Of a DNA stretch of 64,000 nucleotides, positions 8,557 through 17,964 are shown piece after piece (position 1 is the first letter of the stretch; every line of letters starts with the position of its first letter). The stretch lies in contig AP025573.1 of assembly GCA_022845895.1 (NCBI GenBank), positions 1,522,501 to 1,586,500 of the forward strand, read 5' to 3'. This DNA is from Lachnospiraceae bacterium. Its GTDB lineage: Bacteria; Bacillota; Clostridia; Lachnospirales; Lachnospiraceae. The notes beneath the pieces are model-generated. The model saw only the letters and a program-made list of their open reading frames with translations. It was not told where the DNA came from and searched no databases. The position numbers and the translations under genes are program-made.

Positions 8557-8608
8557 ACCTCACAGAAGTGTTAATAAGTTATAAAAACGACTTCTGTGAG
8601 GTTTTTTT
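8557..8608 (+). promoter_or_regulatory. Terminator-like hairpin that contains the next gene's ribosome binding site
   Basis: Perfect 13-bp stem ACCTCACAGAAGT (8557-8569) / ACTTCTGTGAGGT (8590-8602) with a 20-nt loop, followed by six T. The 3' arm ends in GAGGT (8598-8602), the only Shine-Dalgarno for the GTG at 8609, 6 nt away. Folding would both terminate transcription and hide the ribosome binding site. Confidence 0.75.
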
Positions 8609-10333
8609 GTGAAGAATAAGACCTATAATAAAAAGAAGATCTTTGTAGTATTTATCTGTGCCGCAGTCATCATACTGGGGCTCGTGGGAAGGCTGGTGTA
8701 TCTCATGGTATTTGATGCAGAATATTACCAGAAGAAAGCCGAATCGCTCCACGAGCGGGAAAGGGATATCAAAGCGGCCAGGGGAGAGATTGTGGATGCA
8801 GGCGGGACCGTGCTTGCGACGAACAAGACCGTGTGTACCATATCGGTCATACACAGCCAGATGAAGGATCCGGAAGGCGTGATCAAGGCACTTTGCGCTG
8901 AGCTTGAAATGGACGAGGATACCGTGCGTAAAAAGGTAGAAAAGGTCTCCTCCATGGAGCGTATCAAGACGAACGTAGATAAGGCGACAGGAGACCGGAT
9001 ACGGGAGCTGGAGCTGGAAGGCGTCAAAGTAGATGAAGATTTTAAGCGCTATTATCCATATGATGAACTGGCATCCAAAGTGCTCGGGTTCACAGGAGGG
9101 GATAACCAGGGAATCATCGGCCTGGAAGTAAAATATGAAGAATATCTGAAAGGAATCAACGGAAAGATACTCACGACGACAGACGCCAGAGGTGTCGAAC
9201 TGGAAGGCGTGGCGGAGGACCGGATGGAACCGGTCGCCGGGAACACGCTCCAGGTAAGCCTGGACTATAATATACAGATGTATGCACAGCAGATGGCGGA
9301 GAAGGTCATGGAAGAAAAACAGGCAGACAAAGTGTCGATTCTCCTGATGAACCCGCAGAACGGTGAGATCATCGCCATGGTGAACGTGCCGGAATTCAAC
9401 CTGAACGATCCCTTTACGCTTAATACGGAGGAAGATACAGGCGCGATGTCACCGGAAGAAAAGCAGGACGCGCTGAACCAGATGTGGCGTAACGGCTGTA
9501 TCAATGACACATACGAACCGGGCTCCACATTCAAGATCATAACAGCTTCTGCCTGCCTGGAGGAAGGCGTCGTATCTCTGGACGACAATTTCAGCTGTCC
9601 CGGCTACCGGGTAGTGGAAGACAGGAAGATACGGTGCCATAAAGTCGGGGGGCATGGGTCGGAGACTTTTGTGCAGGGAATACAGAATTCCTGTAACCCT
9701 GTATTTATCGACATCGGGCTGAGGCTTGGCGTTGATAAGTTCTATGAATATTTCAACCAGTTCGGGCTCATGGGCATGACAGGGGTGGATCTGCCGGGGG
9801 AAGCCGGGACCATCATGCACAAGAAGAGCAACGTAGGTATGGTGGAGCTGGCTACGATGGCGTTCGGACAGTCGTTCCAGATAACGCCGATGCAGATGGC
9901 TACGACCGTCAGCTCCCTTGTCAACGGAGGGACGAGAGTTACGCCGCACTTCGGGGTCAAAGTGATGGACGCGAAGGGCGAAGAAGTAGAGACGTTCCAG
10001 TATAAGAAAGAAAAGAATATCGTATCAAAAGAGACTTCCGAGACGATGCAGATGCTGCTGGAGAGCGTCGTCTCCGAAGGTTCTGGTAAGAATGCCTACG
10101 TGGAGGGGTACCACATCGGTGGCAAGACGGCCACCTCCCAGACGCTGCCGAGAAGCGCCAACAAATATATCTCATCCTTTATCGGTTTTGCGCCGGCAGA
10201 TGACCCGCAGGTACTGGGGATGTGCGTCATATATAATCCTCAGGGCGTATATTATGGCGGTACGATAGCGGCTCCTGTCATCCGGGACATTTTTGAGAAT
10301 ATATTGCCCTATCTTGGCATTGAAAAAGAGTAA
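8609..10333 (+). CDS. Class B penicillin-binding protein (SpoVD-like) with a KTA box
   Basis: 574 residues with an N-terminal anchor (about 11-32), a dimerisation domain and a transpeptidase domain. The nucleophile is S306 in STFK and the second motif is SCN in NSCNPVF. The third motif, usually KTG, reads K506-T-A in GGKTATSQT, a change at a position that shapes the active-site strand. No PASTA domain. Its GTG start follows directly on the T run of a terminator-like hairpin whose 3' arm holds the ribosome binding site, so expression may be uncoupled from the upstream PBP. Position before mraY matches Bacillus spoVD (spore cortex), but a vegetative role is not excluded. Confidence 0.85.
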   Translation: MKNKTYNKKKIFVVFICAAVIILGLVGRLVYLMVFDAEYYQKKAESLHERERDIKAARGEIVDAGGTVLATNKTVCTISVIHSQMKDPEGVIKALCAELEMDEDTVRKKVEKVSSMERIKTNVDKATGDRIRELELEGVKVDEDFKRYYPYDELASKVLGFTGGDNQGIIGLEVKYEEYLKGINGKILTTTDARGVELEGVAEDRMEPVAGNTLQVSLDYNIQMYAQQMAEKVMEEKQADKVSILLMNPQNGEIIAMVNVPEFNLNDPFTLNTEEDTGAMSPEEKQDALNQMWRNGCINDTYEPGSTFKIITASACLEEGVVSLDDNFSCPGYRVVEDRKIRCHKVGGHGSETFVQGIQNSCNPVFIDIGLRLGVDKFYEYFNQFGLMGMTGVDLPGEAGTIMHKKSNVGMVELATMAFGQSFQITPMQMATTVSSLVNGGTRVTPHFGVKVMDAKGEEVETFQYKKEKNIVSKETSETMQMLLESVVSEGSGKNAYVEGYHIGGKTATSQTLPRSANKYISSFIGFAPADDPQVLGMCVIYNPQGVYYGGTIAAPVIRDIFENILPYLGIEKE

Positions 10334-10390
10334 AAAATGAAGTATACTATGTAAGGTTAGTGATTAACAAAAGAAGCGAAGAGGTGGATT

Positions 10391-11347
10391 ATGGATTATA
10401 GAGTTTTTCTCCCGGTATTGATTGCATTCGCGCTTAGCGTAGTGATGGGGCCGGTGATTATTCCCATTTTAAGAAGACTTAAGATGGGTCAGACGGAGCG
10501 GGAAGACGGGGTGAAGTCTCACCTGAAAAAAGCAGGCACGCCGACGATGGGCGGAGTCATCATATTGGTGAGCGTTGTAGTTACTTCGGTGTTCTATCTG
10601 AAGAACTACCCGAAGATCATACCTATATTGTTCGTAACCCTGGGATTTGGACTCATCGGTTTCCTGGATGATTATCTGAAGGTCGTGATGAAGCGTTCCG
10701 ACGGCCTGTATCCAAAGCAGAAATTTGCGCTGCAGATACTGGTGACAGCTGTCCTCGCGTTTTACCTCGTGCGTTTTACAAATATACCGCTCACGATGCT
10801 CATACCATTTTCAGGCGGACATTATCTTGACATCGGCTGGCTTGCGATACCACTCATGTTCGTGGCCGTGCTCGGGACGGTCAACGGTGCCAACTTCACA
10901 GATGGGCTGGACGGCCTGGCATCCAGCGTAACCGTCCTGATAGCCACGTTCTTTACCGTGGTGGCAATCGGCACGAAGAGTGGCATAGAGCCGATAACGT
11001 GTGCTGTCGTAGGCGCGCTTCTCGGCTTCCTGCTATTTAATGTCTATCCGGCCAGCGTGTTCATGGGTGATACGGGGTCGCTTGCACTCGGCGGGTTTGT
11101 GGCGTCAACGGCGTATATGCTCCAGATGCCGATCTTTCTTATCATCGTCGCATTTATATACATGGTGGAGATATTATCCGTCATGATACAGGTGACCTAT
11201 TTCAAAAAGACGGGGGGGAGGCGCATCTTCAAGATGGCCCCGATACATCACCATTTTGAACTGTGCGGTTGGTCGGAGACGAAGGTCGTTGCAGTATTTT
11301 CTATCATTACAGCGCTTCTCTGTCTCGTTGCGCTGATGGCTATGTAG
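10391..11347 (+). CDS. mraY: Phospho-N-acetylmuramoyl-pentapeptide transferase MraY
   Basis: 318-residue polytopic membrane enzyme that transfers phospho-MurNAc-pentapeptide to undecaprenyl phosphate, making lipid I. Motifs: KKAGTPTMGGVIIL near residue 40, the catalytic aspartates in LGFLDDYLKV-like GFLDDYLKVVMKRSDG, NFTDGLDGLA, FMGDTGSLALGG and MAPIHHHFELCGWSE near the C-terminus. All are intact and the length is normal. GAGGTGG precedes the ATG. It is followed after 9 nt by murD. Confidence 0.97.
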   Translation: MDYRVFLPVLIAFALSVVMGPVIIPILRRLKMGQTEREDGVKSHLKKAGTPTMGGVIILVSVVVTSVFYLKNYPKIIPILFVTLGFGLIGFLDDYLKVVMKRSDGLYPKQKFALQILVTAVLAFYLVRFTNIPLTMLIPFSGGHYLDIGWLAIPLMFVAVLGTVNGANFTDGLDGLASSVTVLIATFFTVVAIGTKSGIEPITCAVVGALLGFLLFNVYPASVFMGDTGSLALGGFVASTAYMLQMPIFLIIVAFIYMVEILSVMIQVTYFKKTGGRRIFKMAPIHHHFELCGWSETKVVAVFSIITALLCLVALMAM

Positions 11348-11356
11348 GAGGAAATT

Positions 11357-12709
11357 ATGGAAGTTACAGATAAGAAGGTGCTCGTATTCGGTTCCGGACT
11401 CAGCGGAACCGGCGCTGTGGGGCTGCTGTCAGAACACGGTGCAGAAGTCATCCTGTATGACGGGAATGAAAAGCTTGACCGGGAAGAGATTGCGGGCCGC
11501 ATCGGCTTAAGCGGCGATGTGCAGATTATACTGGGGAGCTTTCCGGAAAAATTGCTGGATACGCTTGACCTTGTCATACTGAGTCCGGGCGTGCCGACGA
11601 ATCTTCCTGTAGTGGAACAGATGCGTGCCAAAGGGATAGGGATAATCGGAGAAGTGGAGCTTGCCTATGCATTCGGAAGAGGTGACGTGCTTGCCATCAC
11701 GGGCACGAACGGCAAGACGACGACGACGACGCTGCTTGGCGAGATTATGAAGCATGATAGAGAAGAAGTGTATGTCGTAGGCAATATCGGCAATCCATAT
11801 ACCGTCGCGGCGGGAGAGATGTCGGACAATGCGGTGGCCGTGGCAGAGATGAGCAGCTTCCAGCTGGAGAGCATCGTCAGCTTCCGGCCGGCAGTGAGTG
11901 CTCTGCTCAATATATCGCCGGATCATCTGAACCGCCATCATACGATGGAAGCATACATTGAGGCGAAGAAGAATATAGCCAGGAACCAGACGGAAGATGA
12001 CTGGTGCATTCTAAACTATGAAGACGATGTGACACGGGAATTCGGAAAGAATGTCAGGGCGCAGGTTCTATATTTCAGCAGCCGGCGTAAACTAGAAAGA
12101 GGCATCTATCTTGATGACGGTATGATAGTCTATAAGAATCCGGAAGAGATTCGTATCTGCCATGTGGAGGAGCTGCAGCTTCTCGGCACCCACAACTATG
12201 AAAATGTTATGGCCGCCGTCGCTATGGCTGCCGTATACGGTGTCCCGATGGACCGGATACGGGAGAGCATCAAAGCATTCAAAGGAGTGGAACACAGGAT
12301 TGAGTTCGTGACGGAGAAGGACGGAGTCGCTTACTACAATGATTCCAAAGGGACGAATCCGGATGCGGCAATCAAGGGAATACAAGCCATGAACCGCCCT
12401 ACCATACTGATTGGCGGAGGATATGACAAAGATTCTTCGTATACGGAATGGATAGAAAGCTTTGGCGGGAAGGTCAGGAGGCTGATCCTTCTGGGCGCCA
12501 CGAAGGAAAAGATAGCAGAAGACGCAAAAAGCTGCGGTTTTCATGATTATACGTTTGCAGATACATTTGAAGAGGCGGTGCTTATGTCAGCAGAAATCGC
12601 CGGGCCCGGAGAAGCAGTGCTTCTGTCACCGGCCTGCGCCAGCTGGGATATGTTCCCAAATTATGAGACACGTGGAGATAAGTTCAAAGAAATTGTAAAT
12701 TCCTTATAA
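11357..12709 (+). CDS. murD: UDP-N-acetylmuramoylalanine--D-glutamate ligase
   Basis: 450 residues. The ATP-binding loop is TGTNGKTTTTTLLGEI (about residue 115), followed by the Mur-ligase central-domain signatures EMSSFQLE, NISPDHLNRHHTMEAY and, further on, HRIEFV and NDSKGTNPDA. It adds D-glutamate to UDP-MurNAc-L-Ala in the cytoplasm. AGGAGGAAATT lies before the ATG. Neighbouring mraY and ftsW are its normal companions; murG and murB, which often follow, are absent from this cluster. Confidence 0.97.
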   Translation: MEVTDKKVLVFGSGLSGTGAVGLLSEHGAEVILYDGNEKLDREEIAGRIGLSGDVQIILGSFPEKLLDTLDLVILSPGVPTNLPVVEQMRAKGIGIIGEVELAYAFGRGDVLAITGTNGKTTTTTLLGEIMKHDREEVYVVGNIGNPYTVAAGEMSDNAVAVAEMSSFQLESIVSFRPAVSALLNISPDHLNRHHTMEAYIEAKKNIARNQTEDDWCILNYEDDVTREFGKNVRAQVLYFSSRRKLERGIYLDDGMIVYKNPEEIRICHVEELQLLGTHNYENVMAAVAMAAVYGVPMDRIRESIKAFKGVEHRIEFVTEKDGVAYYNDSKGTNPDAAIKGIQAMNRPTILIGGGYDKDSSYTEWIESFGGKVRRLILLGATKEKIAEDAKSCGFHDYTFADTFEEAVLMSAEIAGPGEAVLLSPACASWDMFPNYETRGDKFKEIVNSL

Positions 12710-12723
12710 GGAGTGCATATCGC

Positions 12724-13806
12724 TTGACACGGTCCAAAAAGAAAAAGTATGATTATACGATGCTGGCAGCCCTGCTGCTGCTCGTTCTTATCGGCCTGGT
12801 GATATTATACAGCACCAGTGCATATAACGGAGAAGTGAAATTTCATGATTCGTTTTATTATCTGAAGAAACAGGCATTTGCGACAGTGCTTGGGATTGCC
12901 GGAATGTTTTTTGTTGCCAATATGGATTATCATGTGTGGAAACATGTGGCTGTGCTCGGATATTTCACGGCGATTCTGTTGTCCGTTGCGGTAATATTTG
13001 TCGGCGATGAGTATAACGGGTCCAAAAGATGGTTATCTTTGGGGCCTTTTTCTTTTCAGCCGTCGGAATTTGCCAAGGTGGCCGTCATACTGTTCCTGGC
13101 ACATATCATAACGAAAAATGTCAAGAGCATGGGAAAGATGAGGACGATGGTAAAGGTGATGCTCCTCATACTCCCGATTGTCGGTCTCGTAGGCGCCAGC
13201 AACTTAAGCACGGCCATTATCATTCTCGGGATAGGTGTGATTCTCGTATTTGTGGCAAGCCCGAAATACAGCCAGTTCATATTGATGGGTGCGCTCGGAG
13301 CCGGCTTTATGACCATCTTTCTGGCCCTTGAGAGCTACCGTCTGGAGAGGCTCGCGATCTGGCGGAACCCCGAGGCGTTTGAAAAAGGATACCAGACGCT
13401 GCAGGGCCTGTATGCAATCGGTTCAGGTGGACTGTTCGGCAGAGGGCTCGGGGAGAGCGTGCAGAAGCTTGGGTTTGTGCCCGAGGCCCAAAATGACATG
13501 ATATTCTCTATCGTCTGTGAAGAGCTGGGGCTGTTTGGGGCGGGATTCATACTAATCTTGTTCCTCATACTTATCTGGCGCTTTTTCGTCATTGCCACAC
13601 ATGCGAAGGACCTGTTCGGGGCGCTGATAGCGGCCGGGGCTATGGGACATATGATGATACAGGTCATCCTGAATATTGCGGTCGTGACGAACACGATTCC
13701 GAACACGGGAATCACCCTACCGTTCATCAGCTACGGAGGCACCTCGGTCGTATTTCTGCTGCTGGAAATGGGGCTTGTGCTCAGCGTGTCATCTCTGATA
13801 GAATGA
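12724..13806 (+). CDS. ftsW: SEDS-family glycosyltransferase FtsW (SpoVE type)
   Basis: 360 residues beginning at a TTG codon with AAGGAGTG ahead; it encodes MTRSKKKKYDYTMLAALLLL. About ten membrane spans, with YSTSAYNG, NGSKRWLSLGPFSFQPSEFAK, PEAQNDMIFSIVCEELG and GITLPFISYGGTS. Acts as lipid II polymerase of the divisome paired with a class B PBP. Place in the dcw cluster between murD and ftsQ supports the division role. It is about 50 residues shorter in its loops than the copy at 1989 but has the same core motifs. Confidence 0.9.
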   Translation: MTRSKKKKYDYTMLAALLLLVLIGLVILYSTSAYNGEVKFHDSFYYLKKQAFATVLGIAGMFFVANMDYHVWKHVAVLGYFTAILLSVAVIFVGDEYNGSKRWLSLGPFSFQPSEFAKVAVILFLAHIITKNVKSMGKMRTMVKVMLLILPIVGLVGASNLSTAIIILGIGVILVFVASPKYSQFILMGALGAGFMTIFLALESYRLERLAIWRNPEAFEKGYQTLQGLYAIGSGGLFGRGLGESVQKLGFVPEAQNDMIFSIVCEELGLFGAGFILILFLILIWRFFVIATHAKDLFGALIAAGAMGHMMIQVILNIAVVTNTIPNTGITLPFISYGGTSVVFLLLEMGLVLSVSSLIE

Positions 13807-13841
13807 GAGAGGATAAGGAGAAAGCTTAGGAGGAGTATACG

Positions 13842-14618
13842 ATGGGAAAAAATGAGTATCAGGAGGATGAGGCGGCAAGGCCGAAGAAAAAGAAGAAAAA
13901 AAGCCATAAAGTCTATGCGTTTATGGTTCTGGTCATGGGCATTGCCATAATCGTGCTCGCAGTCCTGATTCTTTTCTATGTACAAAAGATAGAAGTCGAG
14001 GGGAACGAATACTGTAAGGATAAGGAGATCATCAATACGGTCCAGAATGACAGGTTTTCAATCAATACGTTGTACATACTAGGAAAATACGCACTTGGCT
14101 ACGGGGAACAGCTTCCGTGTCTGGATGATATGAAAGTAAGTATGAAAGCGCCATGGATCGTGAAGGTGACAGTGAAGGAAAAGCCGATCGTAGGTTACAT
14201 ATACGCGGGAAATGAATACGCATATTTTGACAAAGAAGGAATGATCGTATATAAAGGCCCGGATTTTATCGAGGGGCTTCCATGCATCGAAGGGATAGAA
14301 ACCGGTGATATCAGCCTGTACGGCATGATTGAGAGCAAGGATAAAGGTATCTTTGAAGAGATGCTCGTAACGACCCAGCAAGTGAAAAAATATAAGCTGT
14401 CCCCGGACAAGATCGTATGTCAGGACGACAAGATATATCTATATAAAGGAAAGATACGGATTTCACTCGGCAGCAGTGTCTCTTCGGAACAGATTGCACA
14501 GATTCCGCCGATTATGGAGAAGCTGGAGGGGAAAGAAGGAACACTCCACCTGGAAAACTATTCGGAGGGAAATACTACAATCACGTTCAACGCAGAAGAA
14601 ATACAGGAAGAAAATTAA
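13842..14618 (+). CDS. ftsQ: Cell division protein FtsQ/DivIB
   Basis: 258 residues: a charged lysine-rich cytoplasmic N-terminus (1-26), a transmembrane helix at about 27-48, then a POTRA domain starting QKIEVEGNEYCKDKEIINTV and a beta domain including PWIVKVTVKEKPIVGYI and AYFDKEGMIVY. This is the standard layout of FtsQ/DivIB, which stabilises the FtsL-DivIC complex at the septum. AGGAGTATACG precedes the ATG. The last gene before ftsZ; ftsA is not present between them. Confidence 0.9.
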   Translation: MGKNEYQEDEAARPKKKKKKSHKVYAFMVLVMGIAIIVLAVLILFYVQKIEVEGNEYCKDKEIINTVQNDRFSINTLYILGKYALGYGEQLPCLDDMKVSMKAPWIVKVTVKEKPIVGYIYAGNEYAYFDKEGMIVYKGPDFIEGLPCIEGIETGDISLYGMIESKDKGIFEEMLVTTQQVKKYKLSPDKIVCQDDKIYLYKGKIRISLGSSVSSEQIAQIPPIMEKLEGKEGTLHLENYSEGNTTITFNAEEIQEEN

Positions 14619-14712
14619 GAAAAATGCGTAAAAATCAATAAAATAAGATAAAATTCTATTGATATTTTATACAAAAGCTTATATTATATACTATATATAG
14701 GAAAATGCGTTT

Positions 14713-14740
14713 TTGCGTTTTGCTCTGTGGGATGTATAAT
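14713..14740 (+). promoter_or_regulatory. Candidate ftsZ promoter
   Basis: TTGCGT (14713-14718), 16-bp spacer, TATAAT (14735-14740), in a very AT-rich 155-bp gap. Suggests ftsZ can be transcribed independently of the upstream cluster. Confidence 0.5.
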
Positions 14741-14774
14741 ATATAATAAGGATAGGATAAAGGAGGAAAAACCC

Positions 14775-16004
14775 TTGCTAGAAATTAAGACGAATGAATC
14801 AGAAGCAGCGGCAAAGATTATTGTTGTTGGAGTCGGCGGAGGCGGTAATAACGCGGTAAACCGAATGATTGACGAACAGATTGCCGGTGTTGAATTTATT
14901 GCTATTAATACAGATAAACAGGCACTCCAGTTATGTAAGGCACCTACGCTTATGCAGATAGGGGACAAGATTACGAAAGGGCTCGGTGCGGGAGCGAAGC
15001 CGGAAGTAGGTGAAAAAGCGGCAGAGGAAAGTTCAGAAGAGATATCGGCAGCGCTTAAAGGCGCCGACATGGTATTTGTTACGTGTGGCATGGGAGGCGG
15101 TACCGGTACGGGTGCCACGCCGGTGGTCGCGCGTATAGCGAAGGAGCAGGGAGCTCTGACGGTCGGTGTCGTCACTAAGCCGTTCCGTTTCGAGTCAAAG
15201 ACACGGATGAACAATGCACTCTCCGGAATCGAGAAGTTAAAGGAAAGCGTAGATACGCTGATCGTCATCCCGAACGACAAGCTGCTGGAGGTTGTGGACA
15301 GACGCACGACCATGCCTGAGGCGCTCAAAAAAGCAGATGAAGTATTACAGCAGGGTATTCAGGGTATTACCGATCTTATCAACGTACCTTCACTTATCAA
15401 CCTTGACTTTGCCGATGTACAGACGGTCATGACGGACAAGGGTATCGCCCATATCGGAATCGGACAGGGCCGCGGCGACGACAAAGCGCTCGAGGCAGTT
15501 AAGCAGGCTGTTGCCAGTCCGCTGCTTGAGACGACGATTGCAGGCGCGTCCCATGTCATCATCAACGTGTCCGGTGATATTACGCTTATGGATGCTTCTG
15601 ACGCGGCAGAGTATGTGCAGGATCTGGCAGGGGAAGATGCCAATATTATCTTCGGTGCCATGTATGACGATTCCAGGGCAGACGAAGCTACCATTACAGT
15701 CATAGCTACAGGTCTACATAACGTAGGCGGCAGCGCTTCAAAGCTTAAGGCAAGACTGGAGACCCAGAGGGGAGCAGTACCGCAGCAGGGTGCACAGGCA
15801 TATGAGAGGCCTGCGGCTGCCACAGCGGCGAAGCCGTCATCCCAGAAGCTGGATCTTGGCATGGCTCCGACCAGAGGCGGCGGCACGACGGCCGCTCCAA
15901 GAAAGCCCGCAGGAGGGACGACCCCTTCTCTGGATACGCCTAGAACGCCGACGAGCAAGGTAAAAGAGCAATCCATCAAGATACCTGATTTCTTTAAACG
16001 ATAG
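14775..16004 (+). CDS. ftsZ: Cell division GTPase FtsZ
   Basis: 409 residues from a TTG start preceded by AAAGGAGG. N-terminal GTPase domain with [15 protein letters not shown] and the tubulin signature [13 protein letters not shown], the T7-loop aspartates in [11 protein letters not shown], then a disordered Ala/Thr/Pro-rich linker (about 325-390) and the conserved C-terminal peptide IKIPDFFKR that docks to membrane anchors. FtsZ forms the Z ring. An in-frame upstream ATG at 14727 would add 16 residues without a good ribosome binding site and is rejected. Followed by a terminator. Confidence 0.97.
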   Translation: MLEIKTNESEAAAKIIVVGVGGGGNNAVNRMIDEQIAGVEFIAINTDKQALQLCKAPTLMQIGDKITKGLGAGAKPEVGEKAAEESSEEISAALKGADMVFVTCGMGGGTGTGATPVVARIAKEQGALTVGVVTKPFRFESKTRMNNALSGIEKLKESVDTLIVIPNDKLLEVVDRRTTMPEALKKADEVLQQGIQGITDLINVPSLINLDFADVQTVMTDKGIAHIGIGQGRGDDKALEAVKQAVASPLLETTIAGASHVIINVSGDITLMDASDAAEYVQDLAGEDANIIFGAMYDDSRADEATITVIATGLHNVGGSASKLKARLETQRGAVPQQGAQAYERPAAATAAKPSSQKLDLGMAPTRGGGTTAAPRKPAGGTTPSLDTPRTPTSKVKEQSIKIPDFFKR

Positions 16005-16028
16005 AGAGCAGATCAATAGTAGGAAACC

Positions 16029-16062
16029 AAGGAGGACTTCACATACGAAGTTCTCCTTTTTT
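16029..16062 (+). terminator. Terminator after ftsZ
   Basis: AAGGAGGACTTC (16029-16040) pairs with GAAGTTCTCCTT (16047-16058, one G-U), loop ACATAC, then TTTTT. Confidence 0.88.
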
Positions 16063-16092
16063 GTTATAAAAGCAACATTGTTCTTTCTTATA

Positions 16093-16325
16093 TTCGACAA
16101 TATATCACAATTCTTATCCCTATTCGCTCTTAATCCCCATATTTCTCCCATAAAATTCTCGCTTTTACGCAAAAAACAGACACAAAGTATTGTGCTTTGT
16201 CAAAACACAAATCCGAAAAAAACAGTCTCCAAAAATCTATATGTTGTGGTTTGGAACGGCTGTCGAAAGAAAATAAGAATGGATTCCATCATCTGACAAA
16301 ATCTTTTGGACCTTCCTCGTATAAT
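16093..16325 (+). promoter_or_regulatory. spoIIG promoter region with Spo0A boxes
   Basis: The 318-bp gap before spoIIGA holds no gene. It contains perfect 0A boxes TGTCGAA at 16261-16267 (plus strand) and 16093-16099 (minus strand), near matches TGTCAAA at 16198-16204 and TGACAAA at 16294-16300, and a promoter with CTGACA (16293-16298) and TATAAT (16320-16325) separated by 21 bp. Over-long spacing with Spo0A sites at the -35 is the known architecture of the Bacillus spoIIG promoter. Confidence 0.75.
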
Positions 16326-16379
16326 AAATCTTGCTTGAGTACCAAATCGATTTAGTATCAAAAGAGAAAGAGGTGGAAT

Positions 16380-17162
16380 GTGTATTATGAGTTATACATA
16401 GACGTATTTTTTCTGGTGAACTTCATGATGGACTTCATACTCCTGCAGATTACCCGCAGAATCCTGAAATGTTCTGCCACATATGGAAGAATCTGCCTGG
16501 GTGCGGCTGCCGGAGCATTGCTCACCTGCGCTGTCGTGATAGTTCCCATACCATATGCGTTTATAAAATTCATACTGTTCCACGGTCTTGTCAATATTGT
16601 AATGCTTAAGGCAGGATTGAAAATCAGCTGGGACAGGACATTCGTGAAAGCTTATGTCGTGCTCTATATCAGCGGAATCCTCGTCGGAGGCGTATTTGAA
16701 TACCTCCGGCAGTATATGAGGATCGGAAGCCTGTTCTTTGTCCTTGCGGTGGTGAGCTATTATGCAGTGCTTGGTATCTGGAACTTTCTGTCTTACCTTT
16801 CAAGGCTGAAAGAGTACAGATGTGAAGCGGTCCTGTACAAGGATGAAAAGATGTGCAGGGTGGAAGCGGTGATAGACACCGGCAACAGCCTGAAAGATGC
16901 CGTGACAGGCAAACCGGTCAGCATCGTGGATGAAAGCGTCGTGAAGGCGCTGACAGAAGCTGCCCTGCCGGACGGCATCCGGTACATACCGTACCATTCC
17001 GTCGGGAAAGAGTCAGGGGTCATGCCGGTCATTACGCTGGATAAGATGTGCGTGTGCCAGAAGCACGAGAAGTGGATCGAGCGTCCGCTCATCGGGATCT
17101 GCGACGGCCATGTGGCATCAGATGGAGCATACAGGATGATATTAAATCCTGATATATTATAG
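16380..17162 (+). CDS. spoIIGA: Sporulation sigma-E factor-processing peptidase SpoIIGA
   Basis: 260 residues from a GTG start with AGAGGTGG upstream. About five transmembrane helices in the first 130 residues, then a soluble domain with the aspartic protease-like motif D166-T-G-N-S-L. SpoIIGA sits in the mother-cell side of the septum and removes the pro-sequence of sigma-E after a signal (SpoIIR) from the forespore. The gene directly upstream of sigE, 12 nt apart, confirms the assignment. Likely switched on by phosphorylated Spo0A through the boxes upstream. Confidence 0.92.
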   Translation: MYYELYIDVFFLVNFMMDFILLQITRRILKCSATYGRICLGAAAGALLTCAVVIVPIPYAFIKFILFHGLVNIVMLKAGLKISWDRTFVKAYVVLYISGILVGGVFEYLRQYMRIGSLFFVLAVVSYYAVLGIWNFLSYLSRLKEYRCEAVLYKDEKMCRVEAVIDTGNSLKDAVTGKPVSIVDESVVKALTEAALPDGIRYIPYHSVGKESGVMPVITLDKMCVCQKHEKWIERPLIGICDGHVASDGAYRMILNPDIL

Positions 17163-17174
17163 GAGGAACAGATT

Positions 17175-17915
17175 ATGGTTATCAAAGTAGCAGTACCGCA
17201 TCAATTCAAACTAAAAGTAATTCCAGACTTTCGGACACTGCTTTTTCCGGATAAAAAGGATATACACTATATTGGGGGCTCTGAGATACTTCCCGCGCCA
17301 CTTGAGGCGGAGGAAGAGAGTGCCGTGATAGGTGACCTCGGTTCCGAATATGACGAACAGGCCAAAAAAGTGCTCATTGAACACAACCTCCGCCTGGTAG
17401 TGTACATAGCCAAGAAGTTCGATAATACAGGAGTCGGTGTGGAAGATCTGATTTCAATCGGCACGATAGGACTGATAAAAGCAATCAATACATTTAATCC
17501 TGAGAAGAATATAAAGCTTGCGACTTACGCGTCACGTTGCATTGAAAATGAGATACTGATGTATCTGAGAAGGAATAACAAGACGAAGATGGAAGTGTCC
17601 ATAGATGAACCGTTGAATGTAGATTGGGATGGAAATGAACTTCTTCTCTCAGACATCCTGGGAACAGAAGAAGATACGATATATAAGGACCTGGAAAACG
17701 AGGTGGAACAGAAGCTTCTGCTGAAAGCAATCAGCAGGCTCTCCGGAAGGGAGCGGACGATAATACAGATGCGCTTCGGCCTTGGGACTCCTGACGGGGA
17801 AGAGAAGACGCAGAAAGAGGTGGCGGATATGCTCGGCATATCACAGTCCTACATATCCAGGCTGGAGAAGAAGATTATGCAGAGGCTCCGGAGGGAAATG
17901 GTAAAGTATTCATAG
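17175..17915 (+). CDS. sigE: RNA polymerase sporulation sigma-E factor (pro-form)
   Basis: 246 residues. An N-terminal pro-sequence of about 28 residues precedes the conserved [12 protein letters not shown]; SpoIIGA cleaves just before this. Region 2 includes [31 protein letters not shown] and [18 protein letters not shown]; region 4 ends with [20 protein letters not shown]. This sigma factor drives early mother-cell transcription. AGGAGGAACAG precedes the ATG. Organisation spoIIGA-sigE is as in other endospore formers; sigG follows later, interrupted here by an RNase gene. Confidence 0.97.
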   Translation: MVIKVAVPHQFKLKVIPDFRTLLFPDKKDIHYIGGSEILPAPLEAEEESAVIGDLGSEYDEQAKKVLIEHNLRLVVYIAKKFDNTGVGVEDLISIGTIGLIKAINTFNPEKNIKLATYASRCIENEILMYLRRNNKTKMEVSIDEPLNVDWDGNELLLSDILGTEEDTIYKDLENEVEQKLLLKAISRLSGRERTIIQMRFGLGTPDGEEKTQKEVADMLGISQSYISRLEKKIMQRLRREMVKYS

Positions 17916-17964
17916 CCACGTCCATAAAAAGGTGATACAATAAAAGAAAAAAGGGGTTGTGCAT

